Below are positions 45,832 to 55,944 of a stretch of 64,000 bases of DNA, one piece after another. Origin of the DNA: an uncultured Sphingomonadaceae bacterium (lineage in GTDB: Bacteria > Pseudomonadota > Alphaproteobacteria > Sphingomonadales > Sphingomonadaceae); assembly GCA_946479505.1 (NCBI GenBank), contig CAMLGC010000003.1, positions 22,004 through 86,003 on the forward strand. Direction: 5' to 3'. Position 1 is the first letter of the stretch. Each line of letters opens with the position of its first letter. The notes beneath the pieces were generated by a model that saw nothing but the letters and a program-made list of their open reading frames with translations, made no database searches and was not told the origin of the DNA. Position numbers and translations under genes: made by a program.

Positions 45832-48675
45832 ATGAGCGAGCTTCCCAAGACCTTCGATCCCGGATCAATCGAGCAGCGCTGGTACGCGCATTGGGAGGAG
45901 CGGGGGCTCTTCCATCCCGAGCGCCCTCACGCCGAGCCGTGGACGATCGTCAATCCGCCGCCCAACGTCACGGGTTCGCTGCACATCGGCCACGCGCTCG
46001 ACAACACGCTCCAGGACATCCTCGTCCGCCATGCGCGGCTACAGGGCAAGGACGCGCTGTGGGTGGTCGGCACCGATCATGCCGGCATCGCGACGCAGAT
46101 GGTCGTCGAGCGGCAGATGGCGGCTTCGGGCGAGAGGCGCACCGATCTCACCCGCGAGCAATTCGTCGACCGCGTCTGGCAGTGGAAGGCGGAAAGCGGC
46201 GGCCAGATCACCCGCCAGCTCCGCCGTCTCGGCTGCTCGATGGATTGGGCCAACGAACGCTTCACGATGGATCCGGGCTTCTCGAAAGCCGTGCTCAAGG
46301 TCTTCGTCGATCTCTACAATGAAGGCCTGCTCTACCGCGACAAGCGGCTGGTGAACTGGGACCCGGGCCTCGGCACCGCGATCAGCGACTTAGAGGTCGA
46401 GACACGCGAGGTGCAAGGCAAGTTCTGGCACCTCAAATACCCGCTCGCGGACGGTTCGGGCGTCGTCCACGTCGCCACCACCCGCCCCGAGACGATGCTC
46501 GCCGACATGGCGGTCGCGGTCCACCCGACCGACGCGCGCTACGCAAATTTGATCGGCAAGAAGGTCCGCCTGCCGATCACCGGCCGCGAGATTCCGATCG
46601 TCGCCGACGAGCATGCCGATCCCGAGCTCGGGAGCGGCGCGGTCAAGATCACGCCGGGCCACGATTTCAACGATTTCGAGGTCGGCAAGCGCGCCGGGTT
46701 CAAGCCGGCCGAGATGCTCAACATGCTCGACGCCCAAGCCAAGGTGACGCAGACCGCCGACGGCCGCATCCCCGACGACCTGCTCGGCCTCGACCGCTTC
46801 GAAGCGCGCGACCGCGTGGTGGCGATGCTCGACATGGCGGGCCTGCTCGACCGCGTCGAGGACCGCGTCATCCAGACCCCCTATGGCGACCGATCGGGCG
46901 TGGTGATCGAGCCCTGGCTCACCGATCAATGGTATGTCGACGCCGAAACGCTGGCCAAGCCCGCGATCGAGGCGGTCCGCTCGGGCGCGATCGAGATCGT
47001 CCCCAAGACGTGGGAAAAGACCTTCTTCAACTGGATGGAAAACATTCAGCCCTGGTGCGTCTCGCGGCAACTCTGGTGGGGGCACCGGATTCCTGCTTGG
47101 TATGCCGAAGACGGCCGCGTCTTCGTCGCCGAAACCGAGGAGGACGCGCAGGCCCAGGCCGGCGAGGGTGTCTCCCTCCGCCGCGACGAGGACGTCCTCG
47201 ACACCTGGTTCTCCTCCGCCCTCTGGCCCTTCGCGACGCTGGGCTGGCCCGACCGTTCTTCTCCCCTCCCGCAAGCGGGAGGGGCCGGGGGTGGGCTCCC
47301 GGCCAATACGAGCGATAGCGCCAATGGTGAGCGTGAGCCCACCCCCCAACCCCCTCCCGCAAGCGGGAGCGGGGGCGAGTGGCGTCGCCGCTACCCCAAC
47401 GACGTCCTCATCTCGGGCTTCGACATTCTGTTCTTCTGGGATGCGCGGATGATGATGCAGGGTTTGCACTTCTTAGGCGATGTGCCCTTCAAGACCTTGT
47501 ATCTCCATGGCCTCGTCCGGGCTGCGGACGGCGCCAAGATGTCCAAATCCAAGGGCAACACCGTCGATCCGCTCGGCCTGATCGATCGCTACGGCGCCGA
47601 TGCGCTGCGCTTCTTCATGGCGGCGATGGAGAGCCAGGGCCGCGACATCAAGATGGATGAGAAACGAGTCGAGGGCTATCGCAACTTCGCGACCAAGCTC
47701 TGGAACGCCGCGCGCTTCTGCCAGGCGAACGGCATCGGCGCGAGCACCACGCTCGACGCTCCGCAAGCGACGCTGGCAGTCAACAAATGGATCATCGCCG
47801 AGACGATTCAGACGATCCAGGCTGTCGATCTCGCGCTCGCCGACCTCCGCTTCGACGGCGCCGCCAACGCAATCTACCACTTCGTCTGGAGCCGCTTCTG
47901 CGACTGGTATCTGGAGCTCATCAAGCCTGTTCTTTCCCCCCTCCCGCGCGCGGGAGGGGCCGGGGGAGGGCATGTTGACGAGTCCGCCGAACCTGCAAAC
48001 ACGCCCTCCCTTAACCCCTCCCGCGAGCGGGAGGGGGATGAGGAAGAAACCCGCGCCGTCGCCGGCTGGGTGCTCGACCAGATTCTGGTGCTGCTCCACC
48101 CCTTCATGCCCTTCATCACCGAGGAGCTGTGGCACGCCCTCGGCGCACGCGATCACGATCTGATCGTAGCGCACTGGCCCCAGGTCGATGCGCGGTCGAT
48201 CGACGCCGATGCGGTGAAGGAGATCGATTGGCTGATCCACCTCGTCTCGGAGCTGCGCACTGCCCGCACCGAGCTCAACGTCCCTCCCGGCGCGCGCCTG
48301 CCGCTCCACGTCCGCGATGCTGCGCCCGAGACGCAAGCCCGGCTCACCCGGCAGGCAACTGCGCTCGGCCGCCTCGCGCGCGTTGATCTGGCCGATGTGG
48401 CCGCACCCGGCGCGGGGGCCGCGCAGGTCGTGGTGGATGAAGCAACCTTCGTCCTCCCCCTCGAAGGCGTGATCGATCTCGACGCCGAGCGCGCCCGCCT
48501 CGCCAAGGGCATCGCTTCGGCGGAGAAGGAGCGCGACAGCCTCGCCGCCCGCCTCGCCAACCCCAGCTTCGTCGAACGCGCCAAGCCCGAGGCCGTCGAA
48601 AAGGCCCGCGCGGATCATGCCGAAAAATCCGCCGAGGTCGGGCGCCTCCAAGCCGCCCTGGCGCGGCTGGGCTGA
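45832..48675 (+). CDS. valS: Valyl-tRNA synthetase, with two palindromic-element insertions
   Basis: 947 residues; charges tRNA-Val with proofreading. Class I motifs are present: [16 protein letters not shown] (HIGH) and [14 protein letters not shown] (KMSKS). The editing domain and C-terminal coiled-coil arm ([22 protein letters not shown]) are visible. Two low-complexity peptides interrupt otherwise conserved sequence. One, at residues ~477-516, begins [13 protein letters not shown] between LGWPD and RRRYPNDVL. The other, at ~702-736, begins [12 protein letters not shown] between ELIKP and [11 protein letters not shown]. Both are encoded by palindromic DNA elements, in the same frame and orientation, without stops, and fall where loops are expected. 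The enzyme is presumably functional because valS is essential. Confidence 0.96.
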   Translation: MSELPKTFDPGSIEQRWYAHWEERGLFHPERPHAEPWTIVNPPPNVTGSLHIGHALDNTLQDILVRHARLQGKDALWVVGTDHAGIATQMVVERQMAASGERRTDLTREQFVDRVWQWKAESGGQITRQLRRLGCSMDWANERFTMDPGFSKAVLKVFVDLYNEGLLYRDKRLVNWDPGLGTAISDLEVETREVQGKFWHLKYPLADGSGVVHVATTRPETMLADMAVAVHPTDARYANLIGKKVRLPITGREIPIVADEHADPELGSGAVKITPGHDFNDFEVGKRAGFKPAEMLNMLDAQAKVTQTADGRIPDDLLGLDRFEARDRVVAMLDMAGLLDRVEDRVIQTPYGDRSGVVIEPWLTDQWYVDAETLAKPAIEAVRSGAIEIVPKTWEKTFFNWMENIQPWCVSRQLWWGHRIPAWYAEDGRVFVAETEEDAQAQAGEGVSLRRDEDVLDTWFSSALWPFATLGWPDRSSPLPQAGGAGGGLPANTSDSANGEREPTPQPPPASGSGGEWRRRYPNDVLISGFDILFFWDARMMMQGLHFLGDVPFKTLYLHGLVRAADGAKMSKSKGNTVDPLGLIDRYGADALRFFMAAMESQGRDIKMDEKRVEGYRNFATKLWNAARFCQANGIGASTTLDAPQATLAVNKWIIAETIQTIQAVDLALADLRFDGAANAIYHFVWSRFCDWYLELIKPVLSPLPRAGGAGGGHVDESAEPANTPSLNPSREREGDEEETRAVAGWVLDQILVLLHPFMPFITEELWHALGARDHDLIVAHWPQVDARSIDADAVKEIDWLIHLVSELRTARTELNVPPGARLPLHVRDAAPETQARLTRQATALGRLARVDLADVAAPGAGAAQVVVDEATFVLPLEGVIDLDAERARLAKGIASAEKERDSLAARLANPSFVERAKPEAVEKARADHAEKSAEVGRLQAALARLG
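47261..47370. repeat. Palindromic element inside valS (copy 1)
   Basis: The left arm begins CTCCCCTCCCGCAAGCGGGA and runs to GTGGGCTC. The right arm is its approximate reverse complement, GAGCCCACCCCC...CTCCCGCAAGCGGGAG, separated by a ~30-40 base loop. Each arm contains its own CTCCCGC-AA-GCGGGAG hairpin. It is read in frame and encodes a Gly/Pro-rich insert. Confidence 0.88.
47936..48037. repeat. Palindromic element inside valS (copy 2)
   Basis: Same design as copy 1. The left arm contains CCCTCCCGCGCGCGGGAGGG followed by GCCGGGGGAGGGC; the right arm is GCCCTCCC...CCCTCCCGCGAGCGGGAGGG. The two arms are inverted copies around a ~30-base loop. It has the same reading frame as copy 1, giving the shared peptide SPLP(Q/R)AGGAGGG. 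Confidence 0.88.
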
Positions 48676-48679
48676 CAAT

Positions 48680-48776
48680 CTCCCTCCCGCTTTGCGGGAG
48701 GGGTTAGGGGAGGGCATGGCGAGGGCCGGCGTTTGTGACAAGCCCTCCCCCGACCCCTCCCGCAGGGCGGGAGGGG
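48680..48776. repeat. Palindromic element in the valS-MATE spacer (copy 3)
   Basis: Left arm CTCCCTCCCGCTTTGCGGGA then GGGGTTAGGGGAGGGCATG; right arm AAGCCCTCCCCCGACCCCTC then CCGCAGGGCGGGAGGGG. It shares the arm-loop-arm layout of the copies inside valS. In the frame used by those copies, the left arm would meet a TAG. It begins a few bases after the valS stop and could also end the valS transcript. Confidence 0.88.
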
Positions 48777-48796
48777 AGCGACACACCTGACTCGCC

Positions 48797-48813
48797 GCCG
48801 GAACAAGTCCGGC
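48797..48813. repeat. Small palindrome GCCGGA-ACAAG-TCCGGC
   Basis: A 6-base perfect inverted repeat with a 5-base loop just upstream of the MATE gene start. It overlaps a possible earlier ATG at 48814 that I reject as the start because it lies in this repeat. No T-tract. Confidence 0.45.
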
Positions 48814-48834
48814 ATGACGGGGGTAGAGCGAACC

Positions 48835-50280
48835 ATGGCATCCAGATCAGGCCAACGCGATCTCACCTCCGGCCCGATCGGCGCCACGCTCCTCATCTTC
48901 GCGCTGCCGACGCTCGGGTCGAACGTCCTCCAGTCCTTGAACGGCTCGATCAACGCGATCTGGGTCGGCCGCTTCCTCGGCGAGAGCGCGCTCGCGGCGA
49001 CGTCGAACGCCAACCTCATCATGTTTTTGACCTTCGGCGCGGTGTTCGGCTTCGGCATGGCCGCGACGATCCTCGTCGGCCAGAGCTTCGGCCGCCACGA
49101 TCTCGAAGGCGCCCGCCGCGCCTTCGGCACCGCGATCGGGCTCGTGCTGGCCGGATCGATCGTGGTCGCCGCGCTCGGCTACGTCTTCGCCCCCGAAATC
49201 CTCACCCTCCTCGCCACCCCCGGAGACGCCTTCGCGCTCGCCTTGACCTACCTCCGCGTCATCTTCCTCGGCCTGCCTGCCTCGATGATGCTCATCCTGA
49301 TGATGATGGCGCTGCGCGGCGCGGGCGATTCGATGACGCCGCTCTGGTTCATGGGGCTGAGCGTGCTGTTCGACAGCGGCCTCAATCCGCTCCTCATCGA
49401 AGGCGTCGGCCCGTTCCCGCGGATGGGGATCGGCGGCTCGGCGATGTCCACATTGATCGGCAACAGCGTCTCGGTGATCGGCCTCACCGCCTACATCCAT
49501 GTCCGGGGCCTCCCGCTCCGTCTCAAGGGCGCCGAGCTGCGCTACCTGCTGCCCGATCCCGCGCTGATCCGGCTGATCCTCGCCAAGGGCGTGCCGATCG
49601 GCGCGCAGATGCTGGTGATGTCGACCGCCGCGCTGGCGATGATCGGGCTCGTCAACCGCCAGGGAGTCGAGACCGCCGCCGCCTATGGCGTCACGCAGCA
49701 GCTCTGGGCCTATGTCCAGATGCCCGCGATGGCGATCGGCGCGGCGGTGTCGGCGATGGCGGCGCAGAATATCGGGGCGGGGCGGTGGGATCGCGTCGGC
49801 CGCATCACCCGCCTCGGCATCGGCTACAACGTGCTGCTGACCGGCGCGATGGTGGTGCTGCTCACGATCTTCGACCGCGCCGTGCTCGCGCTGTTCCTTG
49901 GGTCGGACAGCCCCGCGCTCCCGATCGCGCGCCATATCCAGCTCGTCGCGACCTGGGGCTTCGTCCTGTTCGGCGTGACGATGATCCTGTTCGGCACGGT
50001 GCGCGCGAACGGCGCGGTGTGGGGGCCGCTCGCGATCCTGTTCGTCGCGATGTATCCGGTCCGCATCGGCTTCGCGACCGCGCTGATCGGCGATTGGGGC
50101 GCCGACGCGATCTGGTGGAGCTTCCCCCTGGGCTCGCTCGCCACGATGATCGGCGCGATCGCTTATTATCGCTGGGGCCCGTGGCGCAAGGGCGCGATGA
50201 CGGTGCCGACCACCGCCGAATGCGAGGACGAGGCGCACTCGGTGGTGGAGCCGGCGGGGATGCTCAAGCCCGCCGGTTAG
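48835..50280 (+). CDS. MATE-family efflux transporter
   Basis: 481 residues from ATG 48835 with twelve hydrophobic helices in two homologous halves. The N-terminal pattern LTSGPIGATLLIFALPTLGSNVLQ and later FGFGMAATILVGQSFGRHD, ALRGAGDSMTPL and AVSAMAAQNIGAGRWDRVGR are typical of MatE/NorM-like exporters, which extrude cationic drugs using Na+ or H+ gradients. An ATG at 48814 would add seven residues derived from a repeat. Its stop overlaps that of the convergent SIMPL gene (TTAG). Confidence 0.93.
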   Translation: MASRSGQRDLTSGPIGATLLIFALPTLGSNVLQSLNGSINAIWVGRFLGESALAATSNANLIMFLTFGAVFGFGMAATILVGQSFGRHDLEGARRAFGTAIGLVLAGSIVVAALGYVFAPEILTLLATPGDAFALALTYLRVIFLGLPASMMLILMMMALRGAGDSMTPLWFMGLSVLFDSGLNPLLIEGVGPFPRMGIGGSAMSTLIGNSVSVIGLTAYIHVRGLPLRLKGAELRYLLPDPALIRLILAKGVPIGAQMLVMSTAALAMIGLVNRQGVETAAAYGVTQQLWAYVQMPAMAIGAAVSAMAAQNIGAGRWDRVGRITRLGIGYNVLLTGAMVVLLTIFDRAVLALFLGSDSPALPIARHIQLVATWGFVLFGVTMILFGTVRANGAVWGPLAILFVAMYPVRIGFATALIGDWGADAIWWSFPLGSLATMIGAIAYYRWGPWRKGAMTVPTTAECEDEAHSVVEPAGMLKPAG

Positions 50281-51047
50281 TCGCCGAGCGCGTAGGTCAC
50301 CGCCAGGCGCACTGTCGTCTCGATCGGGCTGGGTTGCAGATCGACATCGATCGGTGGCGGAGGAGGGGGCGGCGGCGGCGGCGGCGGTGGAACGCGGCTT
50401 CCGGTAACGGTGATGTCTCTCGCGGGAGGCGCGACGTTGGAGTCGCGCACCGAAAGGATGCGCCCCAGCCGTTCGCCCGCGCCGGCGGCGATCGCCTGCG
50501 CCTGTGCCTTGGCGTCCGCCAGTGCGGCTGCCGTTGCGCGGCGCCGCGCACCGGCATCTTCGCCCAGGGTGTAGCTGGCGATCGATGCCCGTTCGGCGCC
50601 CAGGCGGCCGGCGAGACCCACCGCCGTGCCCGCATCCGCCACCGCCGTCATCCGTACGGCCGTCTGGAGCGTCGCAACATAGCCGGTGATCGCGCATTCA
50701 CCGGTCGAGCGCGCCGATGTATTGCCGTAGCGGCTGATTCGGCAATCGCCGGCGCGTGAGGCATTGAGGCTGACCTCGTCGGTGTCGACGTCGATCTTGC
50801 CCGTTGTGAGCCGCGCCAGTCCATCGAGAATCGCCTTCTGCCGATCGACCAGCGCCTGGGTAGCGGCATCCGCCGTTTCGCCTTCGCCGCGCACAGCGAA
50901 GGCGACCGTCGCGATCTCCGGCGGCGTCTCGATGGTGCCGATCCCCTGGACGATGATCGTGCCGGGATCGTCGGGCGCGTCCTGTGCCGCCGCATTGCCG
51001 GCAAGCAACAGCGCACATCCGGCGATCGCCGGTGGCAAACGGTTCAT
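50277..51047 (-). CDS. SIMPL-domain (DUF541) periplasmic protein with polyproline run
   Basis: 256 residues from ATG 51047, preceded by GGGGAG. A signal peptide (LPPAIAGCALLLAGNAAAQ) leads into a SIMPL domain: TIIVQGIGTIETPPEIATVAFAVRGEG at the start and ATAAALADAKAQAQAIAAGAGERLGRI further on. At residues 220-232 there are thirteen consecutive prolines, encoded at 50352-50390 by mostly CCG-type codons, before a final strand pair (IETTVRLAVTYALGD). The run should need elongation factor P for efficient translation, and the repeat is prone to length change. Function of the family is poorly defined. Confidence 0.9.
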   Translation of the reverse strand: MNRLPPAIAGCALLLAGNAAAQDAPDDPGTIIVQGIGTIETPPEIATVAFAVRGEGETADAATQALVDRQKAILDGLARLTTGKIDVDTDEVSLNASRAGDCRISRYGNTSARSTGECAITGYVATLQTAVRMTAVADAGTAVGLAGRLGAERASIASYTLGEDAGARRRATAAALADAKAQAQAIAAGAGERLGRILSVRDSNVAPPARDITVTGSRVPPPPPPPPPPPPPIDVDLQPSPIETTVRLAVTYALGD

Positions 51048-51090
51048 GGCTCTCCCCTTTGATAAGATTGGAGAAAGAAACCCTATTTGG

Positions 51091-51975
51091 TCAGCCTTGT
51101 CCAGCCGGCACCATCACCTCGATCACCCCCGCCGCGATCCGCGCTGTCACCGGCGTGTGTGCGAGCACCTCGCCGTCGATCGAGATCGGCAGCGGCGGTT
51201 CGGTCGCGATCCGGATCGAGGTGCCGGTGAAATCGACCGTGTCGTCGTGCCGCGCGTCGAGCCGAAGCATGCTCGCCGCCCAATTCCTGAGCAGCCGCCG
51301 CTTGAAATGCCCCGTCACCGCCTGAACGACGATCTCGCCCGAATCGACCCGCGCCTCGTCGACCAGCTCGGTGCCGCCCTGATATTGCCCGTTCGAAATG
51401 CGCACCTCCAGCGCGCGCAGCCGTTTCGTCTCGACACCCTCGCCGACGATCAGCGTGAACGGTTGGAACTTCGCATATTGCAGCGCCGCCCACCCGATAT
51501 AGCCGACGCGCCCGAGCACCTTTTTCAGGCCATGCGGCACCGTCTCTGCGATTCGCGGGCTGATCCCGATCGCGGCGCAATTGGCGAAATAGTCGCCGTC
51601 GATCATGCCGAGATCGATGCGCTTGAGCCGCCCCGATCGGATCACCTCGACCGCACCCGGAATATCGAGCGGAATGCCCAGGCTGCGCGCGAAGCTGTTG
51701 GCGGTGCCGAGCGGCAGCACGGCAAGCGCGGTGCCGGTCCCCACCAGAGCATCGACGAGGCCGCTGATCGTGCCGTCGCCGCCGCCCAGGATCATCAGGT
51801 CGGGCTTTTTGGCCAGCGCCCGCTCGATCGTCGCGTCGAGCTGGTCGGGATCGCGCACCGCTTGCGCATCCACCTTGAAGGGCAGCGTCTCCGCCGCCCG
51901 GCATGCTTCCTCGAACGCATCGCGGCCCTTGCGCGATTGGGCGTTCACGATCATCGCCGCCGATCGGATGGTCAT
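51091..51975 (-). CDS. Diacylglycerol/lipid kinase family protein
   Basis: 294 residues from ATG 51975; the open frame runs further upstream, but this start has GGAAC nearby and gives the usual strand MTIRSAAMIVNAQSRKG. The nucleotide-binding motif LMILGGGDGTISGLVDAL and PLGTANSFARSLGIP are diagnostic of the DAGK/YegS-like fold. The C-terminal beta domain ends DGEVLAHTPVTARIAAGVIEVMVP. The lipid substrate cannot be told from sequence. It diverges from hemB across ~210 bases. Confidence 0.92.
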   Translation of the reverse strand: MTIRSAAMIVNAQSRKGRDAFEEACRAAETLPFKVDAQAVRDPDQLDATIERALAKKPDLMILGGGDGTISGLVDALVGTGTALAVLPLGTANSFARSLGIPLDIPGAVEVIRSGRLKRIDLGMIDGDYFANCAAIGISPRIAETVPHGLKKVLGRVGYIGWAALQYAKFQPFTLIVGEGVETKRLRALEVRISNGQYQGGTELVDEARVDSGEIVVQAVTGHFKRRLLRNWAASMLRLDARHDDTVDFTGTSIRIATEPPLPISIDGEVLAHTPVTARIAAGVIEVMVPAGQG

Positions 51976-52188
51976 TGCGGTTCCACGCTGTCCTACACGA
52001 GCCCGGTTTGATACAGCGGACCCGATGCGACCGCACCCTCGTTTCGGCACGTCGGCCTATTTTAGAACTTCGAATTTTGGGTATGGAAAACCCGACGGGG
52101 GCGTGCCGCTGCATTCGCTGCGTTTGAAAGGTGCGGTCGGCTCGGGGGCGCTTGCCTCCTCCGCCTGCGCGGCGCACAGGATCACGCC

Positions 52189-53178
52189 ATGAGCCATTAT
52201 CCCGCCCTCCGTCTCCGCCGCACCCGCGCCTCCGCATGGAGCCGCCGCCTCCACGCCGAAACAATGCTCACCCCCGCCGATCTCGTCTGGCCGCTCTTCG
52301 TGGTCGAAGGGAAGGGCGTCGAGCAGCCGATCGCGAGCCTTCCCGGCGTGTCGCGCTGGTCGGTCGACAATATCGTCGCGCGCGCGAAAGAGGCGCGTGA
52401 TCTCGGCATCCCGTGCCTCGCGCTCTTCCCCTACACCCAGCCCGATCGCCGCACCGATGACGGGCGGGAAGCGCTCAATCCCGACAACCTGATGTGCCAG
52501 GCGATCCGCGCGCTCAAGGATGCGGTGCCCGAGGTGGGCGTGCTCACCGACGTCGCGCTCGATCCGTACACCAGCCACGGCCATGACGGGCTGCTCGACG
52601 ATGCAGGCTACGTCCGCAACGACGCGACCGCCGAGATGCTGGTGGGCCAGGCGCTCAACCAGGCCGCTGCGGGCGCCGACATCATCGCCCCGTCGGATAT
52701 GATGGACGGCCGCGTGGGGCTCATCCGCGAGGCGCTCGAGGAAGAGGGCCACGTCAACGTCCAGATCATGTCCTACGCCGCCAAATATGCGAGCGGCTTC
52801 TACGGCCCGTTCCGCGACGCGGTCGGCAGTCGCGGGCTTCTGAAGGGCGACAAGAAGACCTACCAGATGGACCCGGCGAATTGGCAGGAGGCGCTGCGCG
52901 AGGTCGAGCTCGATCTCGACGAGGGCGCGGACAGCGTGATGGTCAAGCCCGGCCTTCCGTATCTCGACATCATCACGCGCGTGAAGGACGCCTTTGAAGT
53001 TCCTGTTTTCGCGTACCAGGTCTCGGGAGAATACGCGATGATCGAGGCCGCCGCAGCGTGCGGCGCGGGCGATCGCGACGCGTTGGTGCTCGAGACGCTG
53101 ATGGCGTTCAAGCGCGCCGGCTGCGCGGGCGTGCTGACATACCATGCGGCACATGCCGCGCGGTTACTGAACGGCTGA
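52189..53178 (+). CDS. hemB: Delta-aminolevulinic acid dehydratase (porphobilinogen synthase)
   Basis: 329 residues; condenses two 5-aminolevulinates to porphobilinogen for haem and corrin synthesis. The two Schiff-base lysines are Lys199 in SYAAKYASGFYGPFRDA and Lys253 in MVKPGLPYLD. The metal site DVALDPYTSHGHDG has Asp-Ala-Asp in place of the cysteine triad, so it belongs to the zinc-independent, Mg-stimulated type. The start is ATG 52189. Confidence 0.97.
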   Translation: MSHYPALRLRRTRASAWSRRLHAETMLTPADLVWPLFVVEGKGVEQPIASLPGVSRWSVDNIVARAKEARDLGIPCLALFPYTQPDRRTDDGREALNPDNLMCQAIRALKDAVPEVGVLTDVALDPYTSHGHDGLLDDAGYVRNDATAEMLVGQALNQAAAGADIIAPSDMMDGRVGLIREALEEEGHVNVQIMSYAAKYASGFYGPFRDAVGSRGLLKGDKKTYQMDPANWQEALREVELDLDEGADSVMVKPGLPYLDIITRVKDAFEVPVFAYQVSGEYAMIEAAAACGAGDRDALVLETLMAFKRAGCAGVLTYHAAHAARLLNG

Positions 53179-53221
53179 GACATTCTTCTTCCCTTTCGGG
53201 GAAGCAAAAAAGGGGGAGCGA

Positions 53222-53752
<531 letters not shown>

Positions 53753-53760
53753 GGCGCGGG

Positions 53761-54261
53761 TCAGCCCGGCGGCAGCCGATCGACGAAGTCGTCGATCCGC
53801 TCCGATTCGGCCTGCACCTGCGCCTGCGCCTCGGTGCGCAGCGCGTTGAGCGCGGGATAGGCCGGCTTGCCCGCGACGCCGCGCTCGATCGCGAGCCGGT
53901 CGAGGTCGCTCAGCGTCGCAAGGCTGGTCGCGCGGACGGTGTCGAGCGCGGCGAGCGCCACCTGCGCATCGAGCCACGCATCGCTCCCGATGCCTGCGCC
54001 CTCGGCCGCATCGACCAGCGGGCCGACCTTGGCGGCCGCCTCCCCAAAGTCCGCCGCCGCAGTGCCAAGCGTCTGCCTCGCCTCCTCGATCTCGGCGTCG
54101 AGCGCGGGATCGGGCACGATCTCCACCGGTTTCGCCTCGGGCTCCTCGAAGCCGACGTTCTCGATCGGCCGCGGCAGCAGGGAGGGCGCATTGATCGCAG
54201 GCGCGGCGCAGCCGGCGAGCAAAACGGGCGCAGCAAGCGCGCCGGCGGGAAGCCTTTTCAT
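53761..54261 (-). CDS. Hypothetical lipoprotein with helical C-terminus
   Basis: 166 residues from ATG 54261. A lipoprotein signal ([15 protein letters not shown]) is followed by a proline-rich linker and a long Ala/Glu-rich helical part (about 50-160), possibly coiled coil. No family recognised. It converges on the acetyltransferase gene with 8 bases between stops. Earlier in-frame codons would remove the clear signal peptide. Confidence 0.78.
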   Translation of the reverse strand: MKRLPAGALAAPVLLAGCAAPAINAPSLLPRPIENVGFEEPEAKPVEIVPDPALDAEIEEARQTLGTAAADFGEAAAKVGPLVDAAEGAGIGSDAWLDAQVALAALDTVRATSLATLSDLDRLAIERGVAGKPAYPALNALRTEAQAQVQAESERIDDFVDRLPPG

Positions 54262-54343
54262 GTGCTTCGATCTATGGACCTCGAAAGGCGTGCGCAACGG
54301 GGTTGCGCAATCCGATCGCGGCCGCTATCTGGCCACTTCCCGC

Positions 54344-54420
54344 GCGCCCGTAGCTCAGCTGGATAGAGCATCAGACTACGAATCTGAGGGTCGGGCGTTC
54401 GAATCGCTCCGGGCGCGCCA
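54344..54420 (+). tRNA. tRNA-Arg (ACG)
   Basis: 77 bases with encoded CCA. Acceptor GCGCCCG pairs with CGGGCGC, the D arm is GCTC-AGCTGGATA-GAGC, the anticodon stem-loop CAGA-CTACGAA-TCTG gives ACG, and the T loop is TTCGAAT. The ACG anticodon (wobble A deaminated to inosine) reads CGT, CGC and CGA. Confidence 0.97.
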
Positions 54421-54436
54421 ATTTCCCACCAGCCGA

Positions 54437-55936
54437 TCAGCGACTCGCCTGCGCCGTAAGCGCTGCGCGGTGATCGGGGAAATTCTGCGCCGATCGGTGC
54501 AGGAAATCATCAAGCTGCGGCAGATCGACCGCGTCGGCGGCGGGCCGCAGGCGGGCCGCGTCGGGGAAAAGGCCATAGCCCGCGAACAGGCACGTCCACG
54601 ATGCGGGCGAGTAGATATCGGCGATTCCCTGTCGCTCGATCTCCTCGACCAGATCGCCGCCGGTGAACCAGCACGTCATCAGCGCCTTGAGCGAATCCGA
54701 AAGCCGGTCATGCCCCGCATTGTCGCGCCAATAATCGGTGTCGGTGCGCCGGTTGAGGCGATAGTGCGCGACGAGATAGTCGCGGATGCCCTCGATGCGG
54801 CGGGTGATGTCACCGTTGAAGGCGTCGCGATGCGCCGGCGTGAAGCCGCCGTCCTCGAACGCACGCATGAACCCCTCGACCGTCGCCTGGACGACATGGA
54901 GCGCGGTCGCTTCGAGCGGCTCGACGAACCCTTGCGAAAGGCCAACCGCGAGGCAATTTCCCGTCCAGCTCGTCTCGACGCGGCCGACCTTCATCTTCAG
55001 GTGCCGCGCGGGGGTGGGATCGTCGAGCAGCCCCAGATGCGTACGAAGCTCGGTTTCCGCTTCGTCAGCCGAGCAATAGCGCGACGAATAGACATACCCG
55101 TTGCCGTGGCGGTTCCTGAGCGGGATGCGCCAGGCCCAGCCGTTGGAAAGCGCGGTCGAGAGCGTTTGCGCGTCGGTGTCGTCGGGGGCGGGCGGGGTGG
55201 GGAGCACGACCGCGGCGTCGTTGAACAGGTTCTCGGCGAAGGGCACGAAGCGCACGCCCAGCGCCTGCTGCGCGATCACCGATCGGAAGCCGCTGCAATC
55301 GACGAACAGGTCGGCGGTGAGGTGCTCGCCGTCGCCGAGCGCGAGGTGTTCGACTTCGCCGGTTTCCGACACGGCGACATGCTCGACCTTCGCTCTTCGA
55401 TGCGTGACGCCGCGCGCCACCGCATGGTCGCGCAGCACCTCGCCGACGAGGTGTGCGTCGAAATGATAGCCGTAGCTGGCGTCGAACGGGAAGGTCTCGG
55501 CAGGGAGCGGCGCGCGGCGCTCGGCGGCGAGGCGGGCGTTGAGGAAGAAGCGGTCGGGATGCACGTCCACGTCCGCGCCGCGGCGGCGGGCGAGCGCGTT
55601 ATAGTGGAAGCGCGGCTCGGTGTGGACGTCGAGCGTGCTCGCGAACGGGTGAAAATAGCGCTCGGACCCCGGCGCCTCGGACCAGCCTTCGAAGCCGATC
55701 CCAGCTTTATAGGTCGCGTGGCATCGGGGCATCCACTCGGCCTCGTCGAGCCCGAGCAGCCGGAAGAAGGCGCGGAGCTGCGGGGTCGAGCCTTCGCCGA
55801 CGCCGACGATCGGGATGTCGGGCGCCTCGACCAGCGTGACCGCCGCCCGCGGCCAGGCGCGCGCCATCAGGCAAGCCGTCATCCAGCCGGCGGTGCCCCC
55901 GCCGAGAATGACGACCCTGAGCCCCGCCGGGTCCAC
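54437..55936 (-). CDS. Tryptophan-halogenase-like FAD-dependent protein
   Basis: 499 residues from a GTG at 55936, eight bases after the GH97 stop. The FAD-binding motif is [22 protein letters not shown]. The family motif WxWxIP is present as GWAWRIPL, and the catalytic-Lys region as [12 protein letters not shown] after [15 protein letters not shown]. These are the signatures of flavin-dependent tryptophan halogenases. Such genes occur in carbohydrate-uptake loci of Caulobacter- and Xanthomonas-like bacteria, where their substrate is unknown. Here it is the last gene of an alpha-glucan operon. Halogenation of tryptophan is the family activity, not a demonstrated function here. Confidence 0.88.
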   Translation of the reverse strand: MDPAGLRVVILGGGTAGWMTACLMARAWPRAAVTLVEAPDIPIVGVGEGSTPQLRAFFRLLGLDEAEWMPRCHATYKAGIGFEGWSEAPGSERYFHPFASTLDVHTEPRFHYNALARRRGADVDVHPDRFFLNARLAAERRAPLPAETFPFDASYGYHFDAHLVGEVLRDHAVARGVTHRRAKVEHVAVSETGEVEHLALGDGEHLTADLFVDCSGFRSVIAQQALGVRFVPFAENLFNDAAVVLPTPPAPDDTDAQTLSTALSNGWAWRIPLRNRHGNGYVYSSRYCSADEAETELRTHLGLLDDPTPARHLKMKVGRVETSWTGNCLAVGLSQGFVEPLEATALHVVQATVEGFMRAFEDGGFTPAHRDAFNGDITRRIEGIRDYLVAHYRLNRRTDTDYWRDNAGHDRLSDSLKALMTCWFTGGDLVEEIERQGIADIYSPASWTCLFAGYGLFPDAARLRPAADAVDLPQLDDFLHRSAQNFPDHRAALTAQASR

Positions 55937-55944
55937 GGGGCGCG

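Noticed and set aside
47261..48776. CRISPR-like reading of the repeated CTCCCGC elements
   Set aside because: Repeats are inverted arms of irregular spacing within and next to a gene, not regularly spaced direct repeats, and no cas genes are present.
48814..48834. Earlier ATG for the MATE gene
   Set aside because: The added seven residues are encoded by the GCCGGA/TCCGGC repeat region and are not typical of the family.
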